A stretch of DNA of 64,000 nt from Carnegiea gigantea (GCA_029747015.1 JAKOGI010000121.1:923501-987500); one strand, 5' to 3'; shown: positions 11,281 to 27,455, numbered from the stretch's first letter. The notes: generated by a model from the letters alone, not told the origin. A program made the numbers and translations.

Positions 11281-11565
11281 CTAGTTGCGGAAGATCGAGA
11301 GGAGGCTATATTTAGTACGAGATGGATGTTAGTTGCCTGTGATAATCCCAGTAGAATATTTTATAAATGCTCTGAATGTGGTAAATTCATAAAGCGGGCA
11401 ATACCAGTTCAAGAACGAGATACAGTGGCATATGAACATGGAGCAAACAAGTTGATGTCAAAGCAACTAAGAGAGATCAAAAGGTTTATTCAAGACACGA
11501 ATGGTAGAGTGGTTGTGTTGATTTTGGTGTTGCTTGTAGTTGTGATAGTGGTTGCTATGAAATGA
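11281..11565 (+). pseudogene. GRF-type zinc-finger protein with C-terminal TM segment
   Basis: The open part (from 11326, 79 codons) reads CDNPSRIFYKCSECGKF, which fits the middle of the plant GRF zinc finger (...NPGRRFYxC...CGFF). The upstream codons continue the domain (EEAIFSTRW), with the expected first CG pair (TGCGGAAGA near 11285) in a different frame, so one frameshift is likely. The domain is followed by a helical, charged segment (EHGANKLMSKQLREIKRF) and a ~17-residue hydrophobic tail (VVVLILVLLVVVIVVAM) that looks like a membrane anchor. Small plant GRF proteins have just this layout. It lies inside the MULE, antisense to the transposase, and may be a captured host gene fragment. 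Function unknown. Confidence 0.55.
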
Positions 11566-14343
11566 AACAACGCTTGTGTATTAGTAGCAACAAATATTAA
11601 GTTAGTTGTGTATGCTTGTTGATATGAAATGAGTCAATGCACAACACCTTCAAATTCCATACATCCATCCTTTTGAGAAAGGATCAATTCATCTATCCAT
11701 TGTTCACGAAGTATAACAGTTTCTGTCAAAATCATAAAGGAAGCTAAAAGGAATAATAACGATGTTCATACATCCTAACCTATTAGTAGCAACAAATAAT
11801 GGTTCACAAAATACATCATTGACATTGTTCAAATGAGCATAAGCAAGCATCTCAAACACGCATCCGTTTTGAGGATAATGCAACACAAGTGATAGCTTGC
11901 AATAGTTCTTGAAATGGAGGACCTATCAGCAAATAGCAACATATAGTTTTCAATTAGCAACTACAACTACAACAGAGCAGTTCAGAGTGTCACTACAACA
12001 TAATAGCTCACTGTGATCTTGAAAACTTATGTCAACTTAGACTGAAAATATTGCATACCTCTTGAAGCTTTCTTTCTCAGTCTTTGCTTCCTTGCAGATG
12101 AAGTTTGAGATGCTGATTGCGAGGAAGAAGGTTAATCTGTTATCTTTGATTTCTTTGATGGGGGGCCTTCTTTCCTTGGTCTACCAACCTTCCTTTTCCC
12201 CCTCTTTTCCTTGTAGCTTGGCTTGTCTGTCCCTTTTAAATCTAGAGGACACCTTGCTATCTGTGACCTCGTTTATTATGGCCAAATTGCTTGCAAAGGC
12301 TACACTTGAGACTGTTGCTTCGAGTGAAGTCCTTTCTCATCTCAATAATATCCCTCCTCTTCTCAGTTTGGGGTCTACCTCTTTTGATTTTGACTAGGGG
12401 GTGCTATCCTGGGGCAATCTCTGTCTTCCCAAAAAATAGGGTCAGGAATGGGTCTTATGCACATATCATATGTCTGTCTATATTTGTCCACAGTGTATGC
12501 CTCATTTACAAATGAATCAAGGTCAAGTCTTTCACTGAGGATACAACTTACAGCATGTTTGTAAGGTATCCCAGATATAGCCCACACCATACAGTCACAG
12601 TGATGTTTGTTTAGATCAACTGTGAATTAGGTAGGCCCCTCAATTACTTCAAAGATTCCATTATCAACTAGGGCTAGTGTGCATCCCCTGCTCTCTTTCT
12701 CAGCCTTAGCAAAAAGAAGCTTCACCCTAGGTACCACCTTACCCTCCTATTTATTGGCTGGCTTGGCTCTATTTGCAATAGTTTGCATGAATTTCCTTCT
12801 AACTGCCTCCAACATTGTGAAGATGAGCTTATATCTATACTTCTCAATCTTCCCATTGAAACTCTCTACAAAATTGGTAGTGTTATATGGCCATTTCACT
12901 TCTGAGTCAAAAGTAAACTTAGCCCAATGTTCAATGGGTTCTTCTACAGGCCATTCATAAGCCTTTTTGCTCTCCCTTTTAATGGCATCCATGGGTCGCT
13001 TATACACATGCTTTGTGTAAGCATTACAAGCTGCCCAGAATAGAAGGTGCGATTTTGCACCTGTAAAATATAACTAGACAATAGAAGGTAGGATAGATTA
13101 ATTACATGATAGCAAAATAAGACCAACTCATTATTAAGAGATTGAATAATATTTCTAAGAGGCCACCTGGGTGATCTTTGCTGAAATTCCTGTAGTAATG
13201 CACATCACATATCCTTCTCTTGCTTTCAGGGAATATCTCCATCATCCACTTAAGTAAACCCTTTCAAAAGACAACACTAATCAGATAGGTAATAGCAAGT
13301 CAGTGGATTAAGGATAAACAGTAAAAGATTACCTTGCGTCTATCTAAGATAAAAGTTAACTTGGACAAATCAATTCCATCGCGGCATAGTCTTAATGCCT
13401 TAAAAAAGCAGACCCAGTTATTGAAATCTTCTTATGCCACAACTCCATAGGCTTTTTGGCTCTTTGACAAACATCAGTAGGAACTGCAATCCCATGTCCA
13501 TGATAGTATTTTGTATTGTCAGGTAGTCCATAGTTGGATTTTCTGTGAAAAATGCAAGTGATTCACTTGTAACCCAGGAACAAGAAGCCATCCTATTGTG
13601 CTGCAACTTAGGGCATGTATGCTTCCCCTTCAAAGACTTCACTTGCCATGTTGCACCTTCAAGCAATCTCTTGCAATGAGCCTTCCAATCACAGTCAATC
13701 ATCTTGTATCTTACTAAGTGCCTGCACCTCTCACTTTTTATCCTCTATAGACAAAACCCCTCTTGAATAGCATATTCTCTTATCACCTTACTCTACTGAT
13801 CTTTGTCAATGACCATATCCCTAACACTAATTGATACGGAACCATCTAGATTCCTTGCCCATATACTTCCATTTTGGCAAATCTTGCTCCATAAGTTAAC
13901 AGTAGGATTACCATCATCATCAATGTCAACTGTATCAATTTGCCAAGGGATCTCATCATCTAAGAGGGATTGTCAATAACATCATCCTCATTGCACCCAA
14001 AATCATCATCAGTACTGGTGTATTCATCCTTACTATCACAGACATCTCCTGCTTCATATTGAGCACAAGTGGTTGGTTGATTCAATCCCCTCAAGTCATC
14101 TGACTCTAGCCCTCCTAACCCAATATCCATATCATCCAATGAAAGACCTTCTTTAGAATGAGATGCGGGCCCTTTTTTGGACTTAGAATGGCCTTTTTTG
14201 ACTTTAGAGGGAGTTTTTTTTTTTACTCTAAGATGAGGAGCCACAGGTACTTGGTTGGCAGGCAGCTTTTTTACATTGAGATGAGGCGTAAGGATTGTAG
14301 GTTGAGAGGCAGTTTTGTTACACTGTGATAAGGAGGCATGGGC

Positions 14344-17115
14344 TGTAATGCCTCCAAAATGTTAATGACTTAATTTACGGAAAACTGCAATGGAAGACTT
14401 ACTGATTGAAGGTGCTACTACCGTCCCAAATAGGACAAGGCTAACTGAGACTACTCATTACCGCCAACTCACGATCATGAACACAAGAAACATTAAACTT
14501 AAAATACTCCAAAAACCACAGTGGTCTAACTTCAATACCATCAACATATTCATACAAAGGGCTATCCTGCACTCCACATTAAACATGTACACTGAGAATA
14601 AACTCGTCTTGTCCTTGAGGTTGTATCTAACCTTCATGCCATGCTTAATCCATTGTGAGGAACTGATAACTCCTAAAGAGACTTCCTAAATGGAAGTACA
14701 TGTGCAGCTTCATCACCTAAAATGGAAAACAAGAAAATATTTTGAGAAATGTGAGCTAAAGCTCAGTACATGCATCTCCATATGGGTAAATGAGCATTAA
14801 AACCTTGCTCTCGGTTACCCACTTTCTGGAATTTATTTAGTTTGCAATAATATTGAAAATGAAAGTAATATAAAACTGAATTGCTTATCATTATCTGGAT
14901 GTGAACTAGTTGCAATAATATGATCTATAAATAAGTGTACACCTGCCAATCCAATTAAGATTTGGCCTGAAGTCGCACGGGTAAATGGTGGGCTGACACC
15001 CTATAGATGATAACTGACGGGGTCACAAGTTGAATGGCAAATCACTGTATAAACTGATTCATTGATAAATCATTAAGAGTTATAACTTGATAAACACATG
15101 CTGCTTTTTGAAGACACAGGCAATGGATGTACCTTGAGTCTTTAAAAATATCATCTGACTTGATAAGTATCATCTGTTTCATAAATATTATCTACCTTGA
15201 TAAATATTTTCTGACTTGATAACGCGTATGCACAACAGGAAACGATAATTAGGCCTCAACTTGGTTTCATAAATGTCATTGTAGGTATGTGTAGTCAGTA
15301 AATGATCCTTACTCACATAATTGAGTAAGTAAAAGTATGTGTAATAGAAATTGAGTAATTAAATAGTATACATAACTTGGGTAGTTCAATATAACTTCAA
15401 AACTGAATTAATAAAAGTAATTAAATCCGATATAAAGTAAATGCAAGTAAAATAGACCACAATGATATAAATGAGATTACAAAGGAAAAGGCCTTGATGG
15501 TGACAAATGGAAGAATGGTTTTGGCCTTTTATGAGATAGGTTACTGATACGGGTTTAAGACTTACTGATGTATAGTTTGGTTCAAGATAACAGCGAGTAC
15601 ACTAGATTGGCTTGATAAATACGTTTGATACATTCCAAATTGAGTAAGTAATAGAGGTTTGAGGCCAAGAGAGATATATCTTAGTTCAAAATAGTATAAA
15701 CTACAATAACTTCGTCTAATAAATTCTGAGTCAAAAATTCTTCCCACATCCCATATTTTATTCACAAGGCCATTAAATACAGTTTTTCACCCCAAATAGA
15801 TTACTGATCCCAATGAAAGCTATTAAACTCCCCAAACTTGGTATTTACTTTGTAATATCCATAAGTAATTCAAAGCTCATAATTAAGCTCCTAAAATACA
15901 TATTTCTCTTCTTTTCTCTCATAAATCAAGTTGAAACCCCCAATAAAATCCTTAAATATTTATTTCATAGCTAATATTTTAGTAAAGAAAAAGTAAGAGT
16001 ATAATAAGGGCTTAGAAAGAATGACTCGTAACTTAGTCTTGCGATCTCCAATTGAGACCCAATACCCCAATATCAAAAGCTTAAGAAATCCCGAAAAACT
16101 TTCATTTAGAACAACAAGTATAATTCCCATCATAGTGTTCCCAAGATGGGGCTAGAACATAAGTATGCCAGTTCTAGTCTAACCTGTACAGCTCTGGTAA
16201 AATGGTCATAACGTTTTTCACAGACCTCGGATTAAGGTGATTCAAAAGGTATTTGAAATCTAACACACTGAGCTATCTATCCACCTAAAATTGTAAGTTT
16301 TCAATGGGCCGATCATTACCAGTTTAATCTTAAAGTCACCCCTATTTTCTGCAATTTCTGGCCCTCACTGTTTTTACTTTCTCCTCTTTTTCACATAAAT
16401 GCTCACTTGAAATCATTCCAAATCACCAAAAATATCATCATAATCATAAATAAGACTAAAGATTACAAATCATATACAAAATAATACAAATCCATCACTT
16501 GACTTAAGCTACCTTGATTATGACAAATCCTGACCCTAACATGCTTCAGGCTCAACTCCACTATAATCAACATCTCCAAAATCGATAAGAATTTACATGA
16601 TAACATCTACTTTGATCTCAAGAGCATGAATCATAACTAAAATAATTATAAAATAAAAAATACATCAAGATCAAGTTAGGGTTTTACTCACTTTGATGCT
16701 TGAAAAAGAGGTATAAATGGTGATTGATGATTAAGGGAGTGTGGGTGGTGGCTAGGGCGGTTGTTGGTGGTTGTCTGATGGCTGAACTGGTGGCGCCAAG
16801 GCTGGCCAGTAGTTGTGGCAGGCATGAATAGCAGTAGTAGCAAGCATGGCTTAGAGAGAGAGAAAGAAGAAGGACATTGATATTTGTGGGTTTTACTTGG
16901 CTCAAAATGATTCACTCTTACTTGGCTGAGTTTTTATCTACCAAAAGTAAGCTTAAGCCAATGGTATTTAGACACATTTAATAGTCATTAGCTAAGTAAA
17001 ATGAGAAAATCGCTTGTTCGGTCAAAATTGGGCTAAAATGAGTTTGGGGCCGAAAGAAAATTACACTTTCTGCGATTGAAATTTTTCGTAGCTCGAACTT
17101 AAATTTTTTCAAGGT

Positions 17116-17177
<62 letters not shown>

Positions 17178-17385
17178 ATTCTTAAATTATAATTATCGAG
17201 GCTTACTATCAATTCACCTGAAATTTTATGAAAATTGAAATCCGAAGTGCAAAGTACGACCCAGCAAATTGTAAATTGCTAAATAAATAAATTGGGTATA
17301 TTTGAGTTAATAAACATGATTTGATTAAATAAATAACCATAAAAATAAAGATTTAAATAAATATGGGTTAGGGGCGTATATTACA
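14344..17385 (-). repeat. Element F 3' LTR, 3.04 kb
   Basis: Aligns with 19351-21623 at both ends but contains about 0.8 kb (roughly 16225-17065) not in the other LTR. An AAT microsatellite lies at 17117-17175. Small ORFs here have no family resemblance. Confidence 0.8.
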
Positions 17386-19350
17386 GCCTTCCTCTCTTAA
17401 AGAGTTTCCCCCTCGAAACTTATGAGTTTTGTGAAAATATGCATTGATATCACAAATAAATGTGGTTTCATCTCTTTCTGGGTTACCCCAAGTGGCTTTT
17501 GAGGATGTATGATTTGCCCAAAGTACTTTTTACCCCAATTGAAACTATGATTGTTCCCTACTTTTGTCGATCTTGTCTCACCTTAACATGTCCTTGAATT
17601 TCTTTCGTAATACTTGCTTGGATTAACTCTATTCTTATACCAAATGTTTCTTCTGGCTTGCTCCAATAAGACCCGACATTGCTTAAGATTATGCTCTTAT
17701 CAAAATGTCCTTATTTAGAGTTCTCAAGGCATCATCTGTTCTCCCTTCATCCAACTAATCAAAGGTCTGCTCCAATTCCACATTGGACAATAAAATGAAT
17801 ATCGCCAGGAATGAAAAATAAGGAAATTGGTAATTAAGCAAGTCATTAAGTCTAAAAGAAATAAACAATGAGATTAGAAAAGATTGATAAAAGGGGGATT
17901 ATCATGAGGTGGTTGAAATAAAATAACCAAAATGATGAAATATAATGCCAAATGAATCATGGTTTATAAATATGTATCAAAAAGGATCGAATAGATAGTC
18001 AACCAAGGGGAAAGATGGATCGATTACACTTGGGTTTAGCAAAAGCAAGATGGTAAGATGGTAACTTTCTAACCTCAATTGTCAAGTTAAGTGCACTAGA
18101 TAGATGGAAAAAGTAATGTGCAATAAGTAGATAGATAGATTGGATAAGTAAAATGCAATAGATATATAAATTGATTGGACAAGTTATATTTAGAACGTAT
18201 TTTTGCTTAGATAAAGTCAATTTGAGCACAGCAATAAGATGGAATAGAGAATGCTGAAGTTTATTGATGAGGACATAAAATATAAGTGTGAGAATTGAAT
18301 TTCAAAGCAAGGAGAATAATTATGTTATGAATTTAGAGCAAGTTATACGAGCATATTATTATGAACAAATGAAATATTGGTTATAGGGAGATTAAACAAT
18401 ATTGGGTAAAATCAAATTGGAAAGATGAAACAAGCAGACAATTATAGGAACTACTATGAAAGAGCATTCTTGCAAACGATAAGATGTCATTGGCATGGTT
18501 TAGATAACAATTGAACCCATTTAAACAAATAGCCTAGATAAAGAGATGTTATAGACGAAGTGAGTGTCAATAGCAAAGCAATAATGCCCCTGAACAATCA
18601 AAGGTGACTAGGGCCGAAGTAAATCAATGACTGGAAGTAATGAGAGCATTGCTGGTGTAAGGGCTTAGTGGCAAAAGCAACCTCTTTTTATGCATGGCAA
18701 CTAAATCTTACTCATACCACCTATATAGTGCCAAGTAGCATACCGCAAGCTACCAAACTACTGTAATAGGATTCTCTACAGTAATTCCATCTCATACTGA
18801 TTCAACCTAAAGATATACCAAGTGGCAAATGGCATTCCTAGGGTTTTAAACATCACTGTACTCAATATTATGTATGTTAATACACCTCAATGAAACTCTC
18901 AAATTTTGGAGCAAAATAAACAGAGTTCCGCCTAAAAACTGGCTAAAACCCAGGCTTAAAGCCTTACAATAGGTACTTAACATGAAAAATCACACTTTAA
19001 TAGCTCACGGTCACCCACCGAAGTTCAATAACTCAACAAGCCACAAGCCCGGAGTGCATAATTGTAAAACTTAAACGAATGATAGAATTAAAGCATACAT
19101 TACACTCCCAAGTAAACGAAAAAATGCATTACTATTAGGTCATCCAATTTGTGTGTCCCCCACTCCTCTTGTTACTGCTCGAGTCTCAGGATATTACCAA
19201 ATGATTGAGTCATCCAAATGGGAATGATTCCTCATTATATGCCCATACATATGTACTTATAATTAGCAGCTCATTGAGCTGGTCCAACATAACTCATAAA
19301 CACCTTATAGCTCACAGTGACCCTTAAAACCTTAGCTCTGATATTACAAC
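17386..19350 (-). other. Element F internal region, non-coding
   Basis: Nearly 2 kb between the LTRs without any recognisable gag, protease, RT, RNase H or integrase and without a long open frame. It matches the definition of a large retrotransposon derivative or an internally deleted copy. Confidence 0.6.
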
Positions 19351-21623
<2,273 letters not shown>

Positions 21624-23067
21624 GGGACTGTGGCTTATGTAGATTTGGAGGTACCAACAGGTTGTGAAGAGGAGGTTGCTTGCTGGATATGAGAGGAGGA
21701 AGGGTCAGGAAGTTCACAAGTATCACTGGGCTGGCATGATGAGGTGGCTTGTTTGGAATTTGAGGATGCAGACGAGTCTACAGTCAAAATTGAATGCAAT
21801 GATTCAAATAGTTTTCAGAGTTCACAAGTTCTCTAATTTTGAAAGGTTGTGGAGGTGAAGACTTAGGAATAGCAGAACATGGGCCAACAATAGTAGAACT
21901 TGGACTTCTTCTAGGCTTTGTTAGTGATTTGGGTTGGGTATGTGGAGTACATTCAAACTATCAGCCCGTTGTTTAGCTTGCTTAGCAGACAACAAAGTTT
22001 CATACTCCTCTTCTCCAAGTACATCAACATCATCCTCATCATTGTCACTCAGGGAAGGAGCATTTTCAAGTGGAACTTTAAGAATTTAGGTCCTCTACCT
22101 CTAATCCAGTTTGACTCTGCCTTCCCTGAGCTACTTCTAACTCACTAATTATGGTCTGGTGTTTAGAAGGGGTAGGGGTCGACAACATGTATATTGGAAT
22201 AACTCCTTTGGCATAGTTCTATATACTAGCTAAATGTACCCAATCATCATCAGACGTCAAGGGAAGCTTCCTTTTACTACCACCAGGACAACCAAACATA
22301 AGCCCAAAGAATTTAGGTAGTTCATACACTTTCTTTAAAATTTGACCTTTGCATTTTGAGTGAGATCGAGTATCTGATACTCATCTAGCTCTACATTTGG
22401 TATGTCCACCCAATGGCCTTCATACAGAACACACAAAATCCTTCCCCCCTCAATCTAGAAAGCAACCAAATTTAGTTTTAATATACAAAGAAAACAAGTA
22501 GCCCAGATTTCTAAATTTGCTTCAAAATAGTTTGGTTACAAAACCCTAATTTCTTTTAAAAATTTGGGTTTTATCAATCGATTAAAGCCCAAAACCCCAT
22601 CTTGGGAGTTTTTTATTCAAAGTCGACACCGAATTAAGTCCAAATCCCCAAATTGCTAACCAAAACCCTAATTAAAAAATCCCTAAATCCCATTCGCCTA
22701 CATATACAAATACCTCATATTTCACAACAAAATTAAAAAATTCAAGAAACGACGGTACCTTTTCAAGTAGAGCTTTTCTTTTTCCCTTGTCCTTCGCCAT
22801 ATCTAACATTGTTGACGATGTGGGGGCCAAATTTGAACTGATTTTTCAACCACTCATTCAACTTTGCAGAGAAGATTCTTTACACCTAACTGATGTGGGC
22901 CTTTGGTTTTAAGTGGGGTCGCTAGGGGTTTTGAAGAGAGAGAAAGTTGATTGGGGAAGAGAAAGAATGTCAAAGAGAAGCAAATGCAAATAGTATGGAC
23001 AGTGGGGTAGGTTGGGAAATTATGGTTTTTTCCTTTTTTAAAAAACAGTTGAACTCACACAATTTTG

Positions 23068-23269
23068 CAACCAAATGTAATATGCTTAAGGGTATTTTTG
23101 TAACAAATTTAAGCCATGTCAGTTTTACGTCCAAAATCCAACTTTTATGGCCGGTTTTGGTCCGCAAAAAAGTAACCCAAACCTGGATGGGCCCAAAAAT
23201 ATTTATCCAAAATTGTTTGGCCAGATAAATATTTACGCAAACCTCGATGGGCCCAAGAGTAAATTTTTC
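23068..23269 (-). repeat. MULE right terminal inverted repeat
   Basis: Inverted copy of 3571-3781; it ends exactly at ...AAATTTTTC before the TSD AAGAAACAT (23270-23278). It lacks the T22 expansion of the left copy. Confidence 0.9.
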
Positions 23270-23278
23270 AAGAAACAT

Positions 23279-23770
23279 AATATCTACCATACAGTAGTAG
23301 AAGATTGCATAAATAACAAGCAATTACAGCACTAAAATACAAGAAATTCAAGATTCTGTACTAACTAGACCGTTGTATATTTATACATCCCTAAACATGT
23401 ACATATTAATATTCTTAGATTTTTAATCTTCTTTTCTCAATTTAGATTAATACTGCTAATATAAATATGATCTCCAACAACCATTAGTTTTGATACCAAG
23501 ACTCCTTAATTTTTAGTATACTCCTTTTTCGTTGCTATTTCAACTATGAACGGTTGATGTTTTGTTTCGTGGGAGAGGGGGAGGTCCCCCCCCCCCATGT
23601 TTAGATACATAATAAAGGGCCTCAAATGATTTCAAATATAAATTTGATGCATTAGCATCCCATGATAATAAATTTCTTTGTTATCCTCTACCTTTCAAAA
23701 TTTTGCTTTCTCTTATATTATGTATACAAAAAGAAGATTGCTATTATTATTATTATTAGTAGTAGTAGTA
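23279..23770. other. Intergenic, no gene seen
   Basis: AT-rich DNA with a C9 run near 23590 and an ATT/AGT trinucleotide run at 23741-23772 that serves as the insertion site of MITE copy B. Confidence 0.5.
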
Positions 23771-24209
23771 ATAGGCTCCGTTCGGCAAAATTAGTGCTTC
23801 AAGTAGGGGATAACGGTTCAGGTGCGTAGTCGATAGCTGTTTAAGTAGCGGATATCGTTTCTAATTTACCTGTTAGTGGATAACCGTTTAGATGAGCAGT
23901 TTAAATAAATGTATTCGGTAAATTTAACTATTCGGTTAGCTGATTAATATAAATTGACATAAAAGGATATAGATAATTTTCAAAGATAAAATTTTCAAAG
24001 GATATTTTTTGGCCAAAAAATAGAAATGCTACTTTTGAATGCCAAATGGTAATATTATTAGTTTTTCGAAAATGTTACCTAAAACGCTAAACGCTGCTTG
24101 AAATGCGAGTCAAAATACTATGTTACTTAACACTAAAAATTATCTGATGAGTGCATTAATTTAATCAAAATGTCAAACGTTACCCAAAATGCTATTACCG
24201 AACACGCAC
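23771..24209. mobile_element. hAT-type MITE, copy B
   Basis: Same ~430-bp family and orientation as copy A. Ends read TAGGCTCCGTTCGGC and, on the other strand, CGTGCGTGTTCGGTAATAG, sharing GTTCGG at matching distance. TAGTAGTAATA occurs on both sides, consistent with a target duplication, though the AGT microsatellite at the site hides its exact length. Confidence 0.7.
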
Positions 24210-24330
24210 GTAGTAGTAATAGTAGTATCAGCAGCAGCAGTAGCAGTGTATCACCACCACCACCACTACTGATACTACTACTTCCACCACTACTAATGCT
24301 ACTGCTACTACTACCACCCTCAATTGTGGT
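24210..24330. repeat. Imperfect trinucleotide repeat cluster
   Basis: Runs of AGT, AGC, ACC and ACT triplets (for example AGCAGCAGCAGTAGCAG and CACCACCACCACC) directly right of the MITE. No coding frame of interest. Confidence 0.8.
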
Positions 24331-25265
24331 TTTGTAGTCAATGTGACAACTATGTCATAGACTTAGAAGTGTTATAAACTAGATGATATGAGCTTCCTCC
24401 TCCTCCCGGTGTTTAACAACAGTTAAAAGATTATCAAGGGAACGTCGGGAGCCCTTTCAATTTATGTGATATGTATCAAGCTATCTGAGCATCCAATTTA
24501 GAATGCACAAGATGGGTCACAATCAAGAAAGGTTAATGACACTTTCACCTATTTAATCTTGATGATAGTTTACTCAAATTTTCTTTATTTTCACTTTATG
24601 TACTATGCATAATACAATATTATATTTAGATATAATTATAAACACTAATTATTAAACGAGTCTGCGCAAAGCATCAGTTTAAAACTATTTTTTATATAGA
24701 ACTGGATGCCAATATTTTGGATTCGAGGCGGGGTGCAGTAAGTATACATAGGTAGCCACAACATCAAAAATCAAATAAATGGTTAACGCGGAATTTATCA
24801 AGAATTTTGGACGGAGCAACCGGTAACCCTTCAAATTCACACCAAGACATGGCATTTGCAGGATTGCAATCCTGGATAAATAATAATCACTGAAGACATG
24901 CATGAAACAAGTGAAGAAATTCGGGAAGCCTTGTTCGATATGCATCCTGCAAATTATGCATTAAACTTAGCACCGAAAAGGTTATTGAATTCTTAATTTT
25001 TTTTTTTTTTGGGGGTGTAAATTGGGTGTGGATCCTATGTGTGACTTCCTCTCAATTTAATTTCTACCACAAATTTGCACGTTTGGCCTGATCCCGACTT
25101 AGGTGATCGACTAATTATAGACAGGCTTTCTTAACAATGGCGATCTTACCCATGCAAGTCTGCATTTTAGAGAGACAAAGAGAAGAGGAAGAGAGAGAAG
25201 CATAGGATAAGGGAATAGACTCATCTGAGTAATCCGCCCTAATCAACCTACTTTTTCTTTACTTA
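24331..25265. other. Intergenic, no gene seen
   Basis: AT-rich sequence. It includes a T14-G5 homopolymer junction near 25000 and a purine-rich AGAGAGAAG stretch near 25170-25210. It may include the decayed 3' LTR of copia B, but I could not find its partner. Confidence 0.4.
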
Positions 25266-25470
25266 TACTTAGTTGGGCCAGCGTAATTAGCTTAAAACAA
25301 CTGTGAAACTCCCAACTTAGACAGAAATCTTTGATGCTGATCCAAAGGAACAATTTTGGTGAACAAATTTGTCAATTGTTATTTGGATGGAATGCAAATA
25401 GTCTTGATCACACATGTTTTCAATTTATCTCCAACAAAATGGCAATCTACCTCTATGTACTTGGTTCTCT
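25266..25470 (-). pseudogene. Copia B RNase H, C-terminal piece
   Basis: The minus strand encodes RTKYIEVDCHFVGDKL and, further on, LTNLFTKIVP and LSKLGVS. This is the end of a Ty1/copia RNase H (family pattern R-T-K-H-I-E-V-D-C-H-F-V-R and A-D-I-F-T-K-P-L). The frame breaks off exactly at the TSD of copia A and resumes at 36808. One internal stop. Confidence 0.75.
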
Positions 25471-25721
25471 TGTTAACAATGCAGCCATGCTTGATCAGAA
25501 ACTGGAAATGGAGAATGAGAGAGAAGAAGGAGAGAGAAATCTCGAATTGATATTCATTACAATAAATCTGATTATTGACAGGAGATACATGAGCCTATAT
25601 ATACATACAATATGAATACATTAGAAACGGTAAAAAAAAAACCATCCATAACAAACTATATAACAAACAATCGTGAGTTGGCATAACCAATCATGAGCTG
25701 CATAACTAACTTGCTCCAACA
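25471..25721 (-). repeat. Copia A 3' LTR
   Basis: About 90% similar by eye to 36547-36802: both carry GAAACTGGAAATGGAGAATG and TCATTACAATRAATCTGATT. Short length is typical for copia elements. Confidence 0.9.
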
Positions 25722-25732
25722 CCCCCTCTTAA

Positions 25733-27455
25733 GTTGGAGGGTGGACATGAGGAAACCCCCAATTTGCCAAGGAGATGGTGATGTTGAATCCCAGGGAGAG
25801 GTTTAGTAAAAAGGTCTGCAAGTTGATCTGTAGTCTTGGTGTGAGATAGAGAAATTAAACCTTCGTAAAGCTTTTCTCTAACAAAATGACAATCCAACTC
25901 TATGTGTTTTGTCCTCTCGTAGAAGACATGGTTTTTAGCAATATGGATTGCTACCTAGCTATCACTTCCTGACAGGTATTGGAGTGACAGATGGAGCTTG
26001 TATCTCAGAAAGTAGCCTTGTTAACCAAGAGAGTTCAGCCATAATAGTTCTCATGGATCCGTATTTAGCCTCTGTTGAAGATAAAGCCACAGTGGGCTAC
26101 TTCTTTGACTTCCAGGAGACAGGACTCCCTCTGAATATAATAAAATAGCCATTTACTGATCTTCTAATACAGGGGCATTGTGCCCAATTAGAATCACAAA
26201 AGGCTTCTAAAGTGTAATCATCTTTGTCATTGAAAAACAAACCTTGAGAAGGAATTTTTTAAAATATATCTCAAGGTGTGTAATGCTGAAGCCATGTGAG
26301 ACTAGATAGGTGCTTGAAGAAACTAACTTAAGTATTGCACTGCAAAGGCAATGTCTGGTCTGGTGTTAGAGAGGTAATTAAGCTTTCCCACTAGTTTCCT
26401 GTACTGTGTGACATCAATGAAACTGTCTGCATTAGGTATGGTTTATCCTTGGAAAGGGGTCCCATGGGGCATGTGATTGGAGAAAGCTGATAACACTTGA
26501 ACTCCTTTAATAGATCTAAAGCAAACTTTCTTTGAGTCAGAACGATGCCAGTGGATACCTTAATGACCTTCATGCCTTGGAAATAATTCAGCTCTCCTAG
26601 GTCTTTAATCCTGAATCTATCATCAAGAAAAGCTTTTAAGGCTATGATATCTATAGGATTGTTCCCAGTAACCATGATATCATTCACATAAACAACAAGT
26701 AGGACAATAGAGTTGCCTTGCTGTTTACAGAACAACAAGTAGTTATTTTTGGAGTGCTGAGATCCAATGTCTCTCAGAGTGTCAGACAATTTAGCATACC
26801 ACTACCTTGAGACTTGTTTGAGACCGTAGAATGATTTCTTGAGTTTGCAAACTATGTTGGTAGAAGGAATGGCGAGGCCTTGTGGGGGTTTCATGTAAAT
26901 CTTCTCATCTAATTCCCTATGAAGAAATGCATTATTAACATCCAATTGATAGATGGGCCATTGTTTCTTGGTTGCTATTGCAAGAAGGCCCCTAATTGTT
27001 GTCATTCTGACTACAGGGAAAAAATATGAGGCTATATCATTTGTGCCTTGACTGACATTACATGTCTCCTTTTTAGCATGATACAGTTTTGCAGCATTAA
27101 CCTGACCAAACCTCTCTTCTAACTCCACCCACATTTGTCTAGCAGATTTTGCATATATGATACTATCAGTAATGTTTTTACTCAAAGTATTCAAGATCCA
27201 GGACATTACCATGTCATTTCATTTGGTCCACTTTTTCAAATCTAGTGAAGTAGATTGAGGCCTTGTGAGACTGCCATCAACGAAGAACAACTTGCTCGTG
27301 GTAGAGAGTGCTATTGTCATTGCTCATTTCTATGATCCAAAGCCATTCCCATCAAATGTAGTGGAGACCAGTAGTAGTCCAAGATGATCATAGGGATGCA
27401 AGTAGTATGCCTTAGCAAGATCTTCAGCAGAAATGGCCACTTCTGGTGTTGTCAT
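25733..27455 (-). pseudogene. Copia A gag fused to RT-RNase H by deletion
   Basis: Start ATG at 27453-27455 (MTTPEVAISAEDL), then a copia gag N-terminus with HLGLLLVSTTFDGNGF and [20 protein letters not shown]. At about residue 64 of the fragment that begins at 27212, the frame passes without a break from gag (TNDIASYF) into the RT ([39 protein letters not shown]). The gag zinc finger, protease and integrase are therefore absent. RT continues with VVYVNDIMVTGNN, where the usual YVDD reads YVND, and RNase H ends with QLADLFTKPLPG. Stops separate the RT pieces at 26790-26800 and further down. Not functional. Confidence 0.85.
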
